The notes under the pieces were generated by a model. The model saw only the letters and a program-made list of their open reading frames with translations. It searched no databases and was not told the origin of the DNA. Position numbers and translations under genes: made by a program. A stretch of DNA of 64,000 bases from Quillaja saponaria (lineage: Eukaryota > Streptophyta > Magnoliopsida > Fabales > Quillajaceae), in NCBI GenBank assembly GCA_029379385.1, contig CM055607.1, positions 8,866,001-8,930,000 on the forward strand, read 5' to 3'. Below, piece by piece: positions 10,938 through 23,349 of this stretch. Numbering within the stretch: the first letter of the stretch is position 1; each line of letters begins with the position of its first letter.

Positions 10938-11391
10938 GTACTAATGAACCTTTTACAAAATATGGAGATTACATTTCATGTAGAGAGAAGGTTGTTCCTC
11001 TTAGTTAAATGTTTTGGGAACCTAATCCATGTGTGTGGTGGTAGCAGCCCAATAACAAATCCATGTTGAGATTGCTTTTTCTATCCATCAAACAACGCAG
11101 TATAAACAAATTCAAAGCACTATAAAAGCCCTTCCTAGACCTAGTCTGGTCTTTCCACAACCTGACTTTGACAATGTTCCAAATTAAAGATAATTTCAGT
11201 GTATGGCAAGAATGGAAATAAGAGCACAATTTTGATCAGCTTGGATTTTCGTAGCATCAAAATCACAGTGATTAAAGATTGGCAAGAATGGAAAGAAGAG
11301 CATAATTTTAATCTGCTTGGATTTTAGTTGCATCAAAATCACAATGATCAAAGATTGGGAAGCATGGTAATTTAAAAATTGATATTCTCAA

Positions 11392-12641
11392 CAAGGAACA
11401 AAGTTTCGTTTTGAGGGACCGTTTCGACAAGCCCAGAAACGGAAACGATTCGGGAAACAGCATGAAAACGGCATGGAAATGCTAATTTTTTAGGAAACAT
11501 ATAATAAAACACGTATTATAGAAATAATTGAAATTATATAAATTACAATAGTTGAAAATTTAAATAAATTAAATTGATAGAAAAAAATAATTAAAATATA
11601 TATATTTTCTAATTAAGTCATATTTACTGATGTTATAGGATAATAAATTTAAAAATTATTTTATAAATAATTCATGTCTACTAATGTTCTAAGTTAATGA
11701 ACATATATAAATAATTTATATCTATTATTTTTTTCACTATTTTAAAAATTAAATTAACTTTAAAATAAAAACCTCATTGTTTATGTTATCTATAAATAAA
11801 TACTAATAATTGAAAGTTTAAATAAATTATATAATAAAAAAAATAGATAATAATTGAAATTTAAAAAAAAATCTAATTAATTCATATTTACTAATGTTAC
11901 AGGTTAATGACATAAAAATTATTTTCTAACTTATTCATATTTACTAATATTCTAAGTTAATAAACATATATAAACAAATATTTATTAATTTTTTTTCATT
12001 GTTTCAACAATTAAACTAACTTTAAAATAAAAACCCAATATATATATATATTTTTTGATATATATATGAATTTATTGTCAAAACAAGGAAAAGAAAAAAA
12101 AAATAGTAAAAAAAATTGATTAACAAATTTTAAGCCCAGCCCAGCCCAATATACTAATTACAAAAATAGAAAAATAAAATAAAAAATACACACATATACA
12201 CCCGCAGCGTCGCAGCCCTTCTCTCTGGTCGCTGCCTCTTCTCTCCAGCGACACCTCTGCAACTGGAAGTCTGGAACTACAATCCAAATTTTACACCCGA
12301 TCTACTCTAGCTCCTGCAAGAGAATCGCCTCTCTCACTCCTGCAAAGTGCGAACTTGCTCTTACATCCTCTTCTTCCAAAATAGATGAGTATCTCTTCGT
12401 TCAATTATCTACTGCCTTTTTTCATTTTTCAAAATTGTCTGCTTTTTCTTTTTCTTCCCCTTTTCTTACCTACAGACCTGCAATTTTGAAATTTTGGTAC
12501 CTTTGTGTCGATCCATTTCGATTGAAAACGGTGAAACTAGTTCCGTTTCCACCGAAACTACAAGCTCTCGTTTCTGTATATATGATTCGTTTTCATGTGT
12601 GTAGAAACCAAATTGATATCGACACAAAGTTTTGTTCCTTG
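11392..12641. mobile_element. Non-autonomous hAT-like DNA transposon
   Basis: The ends are perfect 11-base inverted repeats, CAAGGAACAAA ... TTTGTTCCTTG. The flanks are ATTCTCAA (11384-11391) and ATTCTCAG (12642-12649), an 8-base target duplication with one mismatch. The other three copies of the host spacer module lack the insert, which confirms an insertion of 1,250 bases. An 8-bp target duplication with short inverted repeats suits the hAT superfamily. No transposase frame is present. A less AT-rich patch at about 12200-12400 (CGCAGCGTCGCAGCCC) resembles a 5' leader kept from a larger parent element. Confidence 0.8.
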
Positions 12642-13869
12642 ATTCTCAGATAAAGAGTGTATCTCTCATCATCAACTATACAAGTTCATATCATAACCAA
12701 CAATTTCAAATTGAAAATTCTGGTCAGTGACTTTTTTAATATTGAGTGAAGCAATTACAAACACAAAAGCAAGTTATTTGCGTCATTTTTCCATAAACAA
12801 GCTCGTGTAAACTCTTTTCTCAACTATTCTTTTTTCTTTTCTTTTCTTTTTTTGCCAGATCTTTTCTCAACTATTCAGTTTTGCTTTCTCAGTTTCTTTG
12901 TAATTCCATTTCAACATTTGGTATTGTGGTAAATAATATATTTGGAAAGGGTAAGAATCTAGGTGGGCTTATAATCTAAGAAACCAAAATTTTGCAACTA
13001 AAACATTGTAGGGTTTATCGAAAGGGAACCCTTCCAACAAATTCTCGAAGGCCTGGGCTGAACCCAAGCCCAAGAAGAGGTTTGGATATAATTTTCAACA
13101 ACCAGTAAACGAAACCCGATTAGATCCTAATCTGTCCTATACTTCAATAAATATTTCTTTTTTGCTAATATATACTTCAATAAATATAATTTAACTGAAA
13201 TTTATAATTGGTACGTATTAATGACATATGTAACTGTCTTATTTGATTGACTAAATAAAGGTTTAACTTTTTTCCAAGTAAATATGCTAAGACTTATAAT
13301 TAGAAGATAAAAATATTGACTTCTCTCCATTTTTTTCATCCCCGGTCATACTATTAATTGGCAACTGTTATAATCAATACCTTAATTGTTTCCATATAAT
13401 AATTGTCATAATCAAATTTCCATCGATTTTTGTCAACAATACCAAGTATTTGGGTCCATACGTGGAGACTAGAGTAGTTTTAAATCAATATATCAGCCAT
13501 ATTGTTCTTATTTTATTTCTTTTTTATTGCTTCAATTCACGTTTTTCCTTTGATTGAATGGACCAAAGCCATACTTCTCCGAACAATGCAAAATCCAAGT
13601 CTAATTTCAGTCTCCATAAATATTTCCCACGCAAACTACCCATTTTCATCTATCAATTATGAAGTTATGATTTATGAGAAGGCAGTACAATTATTTTTCT
13701 TTTTTCTTTTCTTTTTTTATCCAAAAATTAGGAGGGATAAATTACTATTTTAAACTTAGTCCAGGGCAAGATTGAAGACGGTTATCAAAGAACACTTATA
13801 AAGTGATTCAACTCAATTAGTGAGAGAGAATTAAACAAATCACTTATCACTAAGTCAAGCAGTGCATTG

Positions 13870-13890
13870 ATATATATATATATATATATT
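13870..13890. repeat. (TA)n microsatellite
   Basis: About ten TA dinucleotides in a row lie upstream of peptide gene 3, at a place where unit 1 has no such run. Confidence 0.8.
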
Positions 13891-14156
13891 TTCATATTCT
13901 AAATAATATTGATTGTATATTGATTAATTTTATGCATTTGAGTATAATTTGACTGAAAAAATTTCATCATTCAAACCTTTGATCATATATTCAAACCTTC
14001 GTGAAAAAATAATTTGTTGAAATTAAGTAGTACATATATTCAAAACCTACAAATTTAAAAAGTTGATCAGAATTTATAAGCTGACAAGAGTACTATATAT
14101 AAATTTGAATTAAGCAAAGATAGACATGCTCGTATAATATTGTACAAGCTAGTTAG

Positions 14157-14684
14157 ATGGGTTTCTCTTCCTTTTTCAATTTTCTTCTTCTCCTCGTATT
14201 AATCACTTCCACCATCTTCATGCAGTTGAACCAAGTTAAAGCAGGTTTGTCTTGCTATATATACGTACTTCTTGTTATCTGTATAAACAACCAAATTTCA
14301 GTAAAATATTTTTAACAAATTGAAAATTATTAGATGCAACTATTTATGAAATTATAGATTCTGAAATATCCAATATTGATATATAAAATTTAACTCACAT
14401 TAATTTTTTATTTCATGATTCAAATGTGAGCTAGATTTGAGATCAAGAATTACAATTTGTTACATGTGGAATTGAGTTATAAAAAAAAATGCAAGACTTG
14501 CAATAAATATAGTTATATATGTTGTACATAATAATTACTTAATTGAATTAGTGTTACGATGAATTACTTGACCTTATGTGCATATTCAAATATATTTGTA
14601 GATCTGCAGATGAGAAAACTAGGTCTCATGGCAAGTCCACCTCCTCCTCCAAGACTAGCACCTCCGCATATGCATCAACGCTAG
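14157..14684 (+). CDS. Small secreted proline-rich peptide precursor, gene 3
   Basis: Exons 14157-14244 and 14602-14684, with a phase-1 intron (GCAG|GTTTG ... TTGTAG|AT), give 56 residues. The signal peptide MGFSSFFNFLLLLVL...NQVKA differs from gene 2 at two residues. The tail is DLQMRKLGLMASPPPPPR followed by LAPPHMHQR. It keeps the uninterrupted five-proline run and the APPH ending related to ALPPH of gene 1, so it may be the least changed of the duplicated pair. It lies in unit 2 of the tandem duplication. Function is unknown. It is probably a secreted signalling or cell-wall peptide, but no family motif I know is matched. Confidence 0.7.
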
Positions 14685-15582
14685 CCCTACGCACAGCATC
14701 ACAATCCCACCATCACTGAAGACGGGGGAGTGAGAAACATGAGTGACATAAATTAATTACATAATCAATGAATTTAATTAGTAGTTAAGGGAAGTGTAAA
14801 CTAACACCTTGATAGAATTAAGAATTCCTTTTCGTTATATTTTATGAGTCTCTACATGCACAGAGCAAATTGTTTCATGAATGAGATTCTCTCACATCGA
14901 CAAGGTGCCATTTTCGCACATTGATTTTAAATATATTAGACATTTCTTTTCTTCTGATTCACCAAAGTAAGTGCATCTTAATGAGAAATCATATGTTCCC
15001 GGCCCAACCCCATTCTATTTGAACAAGTTTCCCCCCTCCAAAATTATTCAGAATAAACAAACTCAAAACATTACAAAAGCCCAGCCTAGACCAAGTCTAT
15101 CCACAACTTGACTCTGACAATGTTCCAAAAGAGAATTTTACAATGTATATGGCAAGAATGGGAACAAGAGCACAATCTTGATCAACTTGAATTTTCTAAG
15201 CATCAAAACCAGTGATCAAAAATTGGAAAGCATGGTAACTTAAAAATTGGTGTTCATCTCAGATAAATACAGAATATCTATCTCTATCAATTATACAAAG
15301 TACGTAAGTTCATATGAAAACCAACAATTTCAAAATGGAAATTATCCTGAATGACTTTATTAAAGATACAGTGAAGCAATTGCAAACCCAAAAACAAGCT
15401 ATTTTTCCCTTATGCATCATTTATGTAAACTCTTTTCTCAAATACTCAATTTTGATTTCTCAGTTTCTTTGTAATTTCATGTTCTGATCTTGTTGGTAAA
15501 TAATACTTTGAACGGTAAGAATCCAAGAAACCAAAATTTTGCAACTTAAACATTGTAAGGCTTTACCAATAGAGAAAAACTT

Positions 15583-15790
15583 ACTCTCAGTCATTGCAAT
15601 GGCTCTTGAAATAAGCCAATAAATATATGCCAGATGTTGAAGTAATTAATGACAGCTGAAACATCCCGTCAAGCCGGATCAAATAAACTTACTTTGAGTC
15701 ATTGCAACTGCTCTTGAAATAAGCCAATAAATATATGTCACATGCTAAATTAATGACAGCTAAAACATCCCGTCAAACCAAACCAAATAG
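15583..15790 (+). repeat. 108-bp direct repeat pair, unit 2 copy
   Basis: This is the counterpart of 8405-8620, again as two adjacent copies starting AAACTTACT[CT]. It supports the order of events: local duplication first, then segmental duplication. Confidence 0.7.
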
Positions 15791-15866
15791 ATTTTTTTAA
15801 CAAATGGGCTTAGAGACGTAGGATGCAAGTGTGTATTCAGTAATCCACATCAGCAATGTTTAGGTT

Positions 15867-16455
15867 AAGTTGGATGGCAATTGTCGAGAAGTTAATTGAA
15901 ATAATTTTTAAATTGTAGGGAATCAATGAAAATCATATTTTTAGTATAGTAATGAAACGGGAATTAGAATCAAATTACATGAACCAAAAGTATAATTAAG
16001 GCAAACAATTTTTAACTTTAAAATGATTAGACACAAATTGGATGATAATTGTCAAGAATTTAACAACAATAATTATTAAATTGTATGGATCCAATTACAA
16101 TCATTTTTTAATTATAGTAAGGAAACTAGAATCTGAACCAAACTGGCCAAAAAAATTTATTTTAACCAAAATTTTTTAAGTTGGATGACAATTGTCGAGA
16201 AGTTAATTGAAACAATTTTTAAATTGTAGGGAACCAATTACGATCACTTTTTTAGTTTAGTAACGAAACTGGTATTAGAATCAAACTACATGAATCAAAA
16301 CTAAAAGTATAATTAAGGCAACTTAATTTTTAATTTTATGATGATTAGAGATAAGCTGGATGACAAGTGTCGAGAATTTAACAGAAATAATTTTTAAACT
16401 GTAGGAATCCAATTACGATCATTTTTTTAGTATAGTAACGAAGTTGGAATCAAAA
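15867..16455 (+). repeat. Alternating tandem repeat, unit 2 copy
   Basis: This is the counterpart of 8698-9280, with the same four monomers and the same alternation, including TTGTCGAGAAGTTAATTGAA and TAGTAACGAAACTGG. Confidence 0.7.
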
Positions 16456-17377
16456 TTATAATTAACGCTAATATTTACTCTAACCAAAATTTTGCAACTT
16501 AAACATTGTCGGGCTTTACCAGAAAAGTACACTTTCAATAATTTTCAAAGGCCTGGGGCCTAGACCGAACCTAGGCCCAAGAGGGGGATTTGGTAGGAAT
16601 TACGCTCAAGTCGGATAAACTATCAAGACACCTTTATCTTGGGTGTTAGATCTAACAAATAATAATATAATTTAGTTGGTATTTTCCTAACACAAATTTT
16701 TTATAAAAAAAATTATTAAGGGTAAAATTTGTTCAGTTAGACATTTCTATGAATTAATGAGTTTTAATAATTCATATCATTTGCTCTGTCTCACACACAC
16801 TTATGTGTTTACTCAAATTTTTTTTTTTTAATACAACGAAGAATTCTCTACAATAACAGGTGAATTGAGAAATTAGAGACGCAAAAAAAAAAAAATTTAC
16901 TTTATAAAATATTTCTTATTCTTTAGAATGAATTTTAAATTGCAATACATATATTTTGTGTGACATCATCTATCAATTTAAAAAATAAAATATAGTCAAA
17001 AAATTTGTTCTAAAAATATAAATTATTTTTAACGAAACGGCTTGTGATCATATCTTCGCTATTTAAATGTTATCTATGTAAAATTTTGTAAATAAAGCAA
17101 GGATTCCATTCAGGACTATTTTTTTTTTTTTGGGAGGGAATTAATCCAGGACCAGTTCAAAGTTGGAATTTCACTTATTCGGTTTCTTTTGTTGGCCTTA
17201 ATTTGTTTTGGCTCATTTTCTTGCCTGCTTGTGAGTTGGAACTTTTCTATAGAGACTAGAGAATGAGAACCTTGGTTTGGGCAATCAGCATGACAGGTGA
17301 GGTAGAAATGGAATCATTACCAATCCAAAAACGGAAAGGCAAATGTTCTGAAAAAATATCCGAAGGACTTAGCTGTC

Positions 17378-20259
17378 AAATTTCTATTGGTTTAAGAATT
17401 GATTCTTTAACGAGGTGGGTCCTACACAAAACCAAATGAGGAAGGGAGGTATGGGGTGCTGCCATGTATCATTTACTTTTTAGATATTCTTCAAATAATT
17501 AACATGATAAACCCACCACCACCACCACCCCAATTGTCCCTCTCTCCCTCTAATCAAATACCTTTTTTTGCTGTTTGTGTTGGAAAAGTGACCTGAAAAA
17601 TAAGAGATAAGAAATGTGTGTTAGAGGGATGCATTCCTTCTCCATGTTCCTTGGCATGTTGCAAAGACAAGTCCCAATCCTTGACTTGATGCCAAGCATC
17701 CCCACCCCCGATTCGTCACTCTCAATTTCCAACCTTTTAATTCATAAAATGGCTATAATTATATACAAATAATTACATCTTCTTTTTCAAAGTATGAGTT
17801 TGTAGATAGAATGACAATTTATTATGGTATTAATTAAGAGTAAGTTTAAATTTTATTTTATCAAGATTAGTTGTTAAGTATTAGAACATGATTTAGTCTT
17901 TAATTAGCTCTAATATCATATGATGTTAAAATTTTACTCTTAAAATTAATCAATTAATATTAGGTGATTAATTTTAAGAGTGATGTCCATAAAACTTAGA
18001 TACAGAGTGACAAAAGAAAAATAATTCTGTAATTTCTGTTTCTCAATAATGTGATTAAATTTTTGCTCATAGCCTTGAAAGGTCAATCAACAATCCAAAG
18101 CATGTTCTGGATTCATTTTTCTTGCTATATATGTGACATCTCTTTCTTATTTGAACCACATATATATAGATAACATACATGCATCCACTCAAACAAGCAA
18201 ATATTTGTGCATAATTACGCACCTTCAACCACATCCATTTACAATTTACTTGAGACAAAGGATATTTGCACGCATAGTTGTTCCAAAAAGGAAGTAAAGT
18301 GGTCACAGGAAAAGATGATGAACATCTGCCAATTATGAACTAGTGGCAATATGTATTGGACATGCATTTATTTCTAAAATCATGCATGAAGTAATTATTT
18401 GTTTGATTCACTATTTATATCTATATAAGTGATCTCATTCTTGGTGTTTCCTTTTCACTTTTATATATTGGCTAGTGATTATATTATTATTATTTTTTAT
18501 CTAAAGTACAGAGAAAATAATCTAAATCAATATATATGAAAATAGTTAAAAATAAACTTTCACCAGTTATTCACATGAATCGGTCTCTAGCAAATTGATA
18601 TTTTTATAAGTTTGAACTTGATATTTTAACTAATTTAATTACTAATTACTTGGCTATTAACTAATAATTAAACAAGTGACTTGTTGTATTATTTTAAATA
18701 ATTTATAATATTATAAGAGATATTAGTTTATTTATATTTTTTTCTAATTTTATTATGGGTTTGATTTCCATAACTAACGAGGAATCTGAAGTAAAGGTCA
18801 GAGACAACTTTGTCAACTGTATGGAGAGGAGTTTCTGATAAGATCTCGAGCTTGCAGTCGTTTCAAAGATCAATCTCAATAAATTCTGTGTTTTTACCAC
18901 ATAAATGTAGTAATGCATGTGATACTACTTGATTTTATTTATAACCACTTACATTGGTGATGGTGACTGTTTATTGACAATGTACAAATATATATATTTA
19001 TATACATGGGGTATAATTTACAGTGGATTGGTTTCAAATTCGGAAGAAATAGACATAGGTATACATATATGGTTTCTATTAGTCGCAGATATTTATTATT
19101 TATAAAATTAATTAAAATTTTATATAAATATAATTTATCATTAAGATATTAAAAATAAAATAATAGAAAAATTTATAACTCATAAAATATAATAAAAATT
19201 TATAAATTAAAAAAAAATTAATCAATTAGTCTTTAGTCTTAGACTTCAAACTTTAATCTATTAATTTATAGTCACAACAATAAAAATATTATCTGATTTT
19301 TATGTTTGAAACAGTTATAATATTTAATAAGAGAAAAATAAAAATTAAGAATTGACGTTTTGAAACTTTTGAGAGAATTATATCCACTTTCGGTCTCTTA
19401 AAAACCCCACCATTACTTATCAGAGTGCCACTCTTGGCAAAAATCAATCCAAGCAAGTCATCCCCAGTTCTAATTAAGAAAATTTGAGAAGGACTAATTT
19501 GTTGTTAAATGTATATGATTCAGAAACCAAATAAATTACAAATGTATATTTTCCAGAATGGACAGCTTCAATATAATCCCACTAATTTCTTGACCGAGGC
19601 AAAGGATGAAAGGACGTCCCATTAATTAATATATATTTACAGAGGTCGATCTGTTGTGTTTTGTGGGCCTTGCAATTAATAGCAACTGGATTAGTATGAC
19701 TTAAAACTATAAACATGATGTTGATGATCTCATAAAAATCCTAATGCACATGGGAGCATATCAAATATCTGTTGCATAACTCAGTGGGAAATATATATCA
19801 TGGATCCCATAGTACACTACTGATCATCATCAAAATTTTCTGAATAATTCAACCTTTTACTGCACATATTGTATAATTCCATAAGCTTGTAAGAATATCA
19901 AATCCTTTATAATGTAGCTAGCACATACCACAACACATATATACTTATTATTAATTTTAAAAGAAAACAAAAACAAAGAGATAAGTGACACAAGGAAAGG
20001 GCTAAAGGAAAAGTTGTAATTAGCATAATTGTCTATCTCTTATTTGAATCTTACTGAAATTAGATCAGTTGAGGGAGATTTATAAAAAAGAAAAGTGTTG
20101 TTTATTTGTGTGACTCAAAATCTTATCGCCCTTCGAATGAATTGGAAAAAAAAAAAATATTCATAATTTATGAGTATAAATGATACAGAGTATATTACCT
20201 ATGAATTTATGGAGAAGATTGATCAACCAAAATCCAAGAGAAAGAGTTTAGTTATGTGT
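17378..20259. other. Intergenic, AT-rich
   Basis: I see no gene in this stretch. A (CCA)n-like run lies near 17511. Short ORFs on the minus strand at 17550, 18067 and 18703 have no recognisable domain or start context. Confidence 0.5.
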
Positions 20260-20545
20260 TTAATATTTCTTGTTTTCCTTTAGCCCCACATGGAAAATAA
20301 AAAGAGTAATTATGTTTTAGGATGAGTATAAATAAGAAATTTGTTTTAGCCTCACATTCCTTAGATAGAAAGAGTCGGAGCCTTGGAACCTATATAAATA
20401 TAGACTCTCCTTTTAGTTGTAAACTCATCTTATCATATATAAAAATTTCACAATTTTATCATTTAATTCTAATGTGCTAGAATTTTTGTTCCCTTTGTTA
20501 ATGGCAGTTTGCTAGAACGAATCTACTGTTTTCGCTTCCGTCCTG
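20260..20545 (+). repeat. Left LTR of the gypsy element
   Basis: Positions 20364-20545 align with the right LTR at 22241-22422 (shared AACCTATATAAATATA, TTGTTCCCTTTGT, GTTTTC-CTTC). The true left end is uncertain; TGTTTAAT near 20259 is the most likely TG start. CTATATAAATATA is the LTR TATA box. Confidence 0.7.
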
Positions 20546-20558
20546 TGGCATTAGAGCC
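20546..20558 (+). other. Primer-binding site (initiator Met tRNA type)
   Basis: TGGCATTAGAGCC directly follows the LTR end. It is close to the TGGTATCAGAGC site common in plant LTR elements, which is complementary to the 3' end of initiator methionine tRNA. Confidence 0.7.
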
Positions 20559-20715
20559 TCAGTAAAGATTTAGAGTCTTGTTAACAATTCAATGCCTCAG
20601 TAAAGATTTAAAGTCTTGTTAACAATTCAAGATGGAGGACGTTGACGAAAAAGCCAATAATAGAAACGACAAGATGGAGGATGTTGAAGAAAAAGCCAAT
20701 AATAGAAACGACGGC
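20557..20715 (+). repeat. Two adjacent short tandem duplications in the gag leader
   Basis: A 38-base unit (GCCTCAGTAAAGATTT...) occurs twice at 20557-20632. It is followed at once by a 42-base unit (AAGATGGAGGA[CT]GTTGA...) that occurs twice at about 20629-20712. The second is a multiple of three and repeats the first residues of gag. Confidence 0.75.
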
Positions 20716-22240
20716 AACCATCAGGCTTTGGAGATGCAAAGAGCCACGATAAAGGCACAAAGGTTGGCGTTTGATGACCAAAAGGCAAGGATGACCCGAG
20801 AACTTCAGGAGATTCGTGACATGCTAGACAACTTGGGAGCCGACGCAAACAGGGTTCGTGAAGATTGTGGAAACAACCATGCTAAAGATGATGCTCGTGG
20901 CCAGCCTCTCATATGCTACAACCTTATGATGATTTTGAAGTTAGTGAATATGGTGTGAGCAATCGTGCCAGAAATTAGGCTTGTGGCCAACCCATCAACT
21001 GAAGGGGACCTACATAACATTATAGGCTACAACCTCATAATGATTTTGAAGATGATGGTGAGAAGTTTATTGACAATCGCAGTTTCAATCCAGTATAGGT
21101 TGGAGATAAAGTTCAACCTTGATGTAATCAACCATGGAGACAATCAACTTACAATGAAGATTGAGACGAAGAGATCGTGGATAACCGTTGATTCAATTGA
21201 GTGCAAATTGGAGATAGAGTTCAACTTTAATGTAACCGTCCACGATGACCACTAACTTATGAGGAAGATTATAAAGACAAAGATGAAGATGAAGGATATG
21301 ACAATTACAAACATATGCCTAGACGAAATAGAGGAGTTGAAGACTACAAAATCAAAGTCGATCTTTCTACCTTTAGTGGCAAACCTTAACATTTAAGCCT
21401 TCCTTGATTAGATTTATGAAGTAGATAATTTTTTTGACATGATAGACGTCACTGTAGGCAAATGAGTGAAGCTAATGGCATACAAACTAAAAGGAGGTGC
21501 AGCTGCTTAGTAGGATACCTTACAAAATAATCAGCAACGATAAGGGAAGACACAAGTGAGATATTAGAGGACAATGAAGCAGTTCTTCAAAGAAATAGTC
21601 CTTCCTTTAGACTATAAGCAATACCTATTCCAACAGTATCAGAATTGTATTCAAGGAAGCCGATCAGTCAGCTATCAAACCGAATAGTTTCTCCACCTTT
21701 CTATACAATGCAATTTAATGAGAATGGAGGAACAGCAAACATCATGCTACATCAATGGCTTAAAGCATGCAATTAAAGATCGAATGCCATTAACGTATGT
21801 GTGATCCATTGATGAAGCTCACAATATGGCTAGAAAAAAGAGACAATAATGGTACAACATTTACTCATTCATTTTCCAATGCACCAACACATAGTGCCCC
21901 TAATAGAGAGAAACCAAGTGTGGCTGAGCAAACTAATTTCCCAGCAATAGCAATTATAACTCCAATGCAAATAGCAGTGGAGTAACAAGACAAATCAATC
22001 CAAGTAAGAATGATCACATGAATCATTTACGATAAGTCTTTTGTGCTCTAAGAGACAACAAGTTATATGTCAACTTGAAGAAATGTGATTTCATGACTGA
22101 TCACCTTATTCTCTTAAAGTATGTTGTGAGCTCCAAAGGGATTCATGTTGATGATGAGAAAGTACGTGCTATTAAAGAATGGCCAACACCTAAAACTATT
22201 GCTGAGATCAGTAATTTTCATAAGTTAGCTACATTTTATT

Positions 22241-22422
22241 GAAAGAGTAAAAGTCTTAGAACCTATATAAATATAGGCTCGCCATTTGGTTGTAGACTTA
22301 TCTTATCATGTATAAAAATTTTAGACTTTTATCTATTTTATTATTTAATTCTAGTGTGTTAAAATTTTAGTTCCCTTTGTCAATGGCGTTTCTTAGCACG
22401 AATCCAGTGTTTTCACTTCGTC
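22241..22422 (+). repeat. Right LTR of the gypsy element, 5'-truncated
   Basis: It starts at GAAAGAGT, within the region matching 20364, so the upstream part of this LTR and the polypurine tract were deleted with most of pol. It ends TTCACTTCGTC, matching TTCGCTTCCGTCC at the end of the left LTR. Confidence 0.7.
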
Positions 22423-22708
22423 TAAATGACTGGTTTGAATTTTTTATATGCCTACATGATTTGCAAATCATATTTAATTTAACAGTTCAAGACAAATAGA
22501 GTGAGAAATTGATCCATGGATCAATAAATACAATCCTTAGAAAAAGCTAAGGACAAAAATTATAATAAGTCTAGTTTGGGAGTCTAGTTTGGGCGGTACA
22601 TGTTGTGTCCCGGTCAAATTTTGTCTACTTTTAACTAAATTTAGTCAACTTTAATCAGGTTTCAATTCGCTCCATTGCCATACATTCTTGTATATACAAG
22701 ATGTAGGC

Positions 22709-23087
22709 TTGTTTAATAATGTTGTGATTTTTTTATAGGTGTTGTGCTCTTCTGACTTTCTTAAAACCGCTTTTAAAAAGTCACAATAGTATTGTTTAGT
22801 AAAATAATATAAAAAATACTCTCAATAAGTAGAAGCCATAAAATTAAAATTGGTTTAGTAATGTTGTGACTTTTTATTTATTAATAGATACTGTTATATT
22901 AGTGTTTTTTAAATATTTTAGAACAAAAGCTAGCTTTTAAAGCACCCCTTTTAAGTGTTTTTAAAAGCATCTTGGCTTTTAGAAATCCAAAGCACAATCA
23001 CCTTTAACTTGTTTTCTTCAAACATAAAAAATTTGACTTACGCTCTTAATAAGCATAAACACCCTCTCAAAGAGTATTACCAAACTA
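22709..23087 (-). repeat. MITE-like non-autonomous element, copy 2
   Basis: Reverse-complemented, this starts TTAGTTTGGTAATACTCTTT, then GAGAGGGTGTTTATGCTTAT, matching copy 1 at 215-668. The ends form imperfect inverted repeats around TTTGGTAAT/ATTAA[CT]AA. It has no coding capacity. It lies about 250 bases upstream of the MIR157 promoter. Confidence 0.5.
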
Positions 23088-23341
23088 AACGATGAAATAT
23101 TTTAATTTATTTAAGAAACCTCACGGGAGCAATGTAGATATATGGTGTGAATGAATTTTTTGATGGATTGGGTTTGTTAGGATAGGAAGTTACAAGGGGT
23201 GTCCTTTTGAGGATTTTAAAATCTCGTGAGAAACGGTTACAGAGTAAGTCAGTATTAAATGTATCTTCTACCAGCTCTACATATTCCCCTTTTACCCATT
23301 CCTTTCAATGGGCTGATAAGTTTTTCCTTTATGTAATTTCC

Positions 23342-23349
23342 TATAAATA
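23342..23349 (+). promoter_or_regulatory. TATA box of the MIR157 gene
   Basis: TATAAATA lies about 250 bases before the mature miRNA. A transcription start near 23373 is inferred from the usual spacing; a pyrimidine-rich leader (CTCTCTCTTTCTTCC) follows. Confidence 0.6.

Larger units (their letters stand above)
10228..17377 (+). repeat. Tandem segmental duplication, unit 2
   Basis: Same content and order as unit 1: dirigent pseudogene, spacer module, peptide gene, spacer module, tandem repeats and distal segment. It is longer mainly because of a 1,250-base transposon at 11392-12641. It follows unit 1 directly; the join reads AGCTGTCAAATTAATAATGC, combining the unit end with the unit start. 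Confidence 0.85.
20260..22422 (+). mobile_element. Degenerate Ty3/gypsy LTR retrotransposon, internally deleted
   Basis: A left LTR, a primer-binding site, gag remains, a short reverse-transcriptase piece and a right LTR occur in the order expected of a gypsy element. Gag remnants include two tandem copies of MEDV[DE]EKANNRND and, near 21405-21520, a decayed gag core with FFDMIDV and VKLMAYKLKGGAAA. The pol remnant at 22013-22240 reads CALRDNKLYVNLKKCDF, then VVSSKGIHVDDEKVRAIKEW and a degenerate ATFY motif, which is the end of the gypsy RT domain. Many stops interrupt every frame. Most of pol is missing between 21990 and 22013 and after 22240, where RT runs straight into the right LTR. Confidence 0.82.

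Noticed and set aside
20627..20848. 73-codon minus-strand frame
   Set aside because: Antisense of the gag leader duplications.
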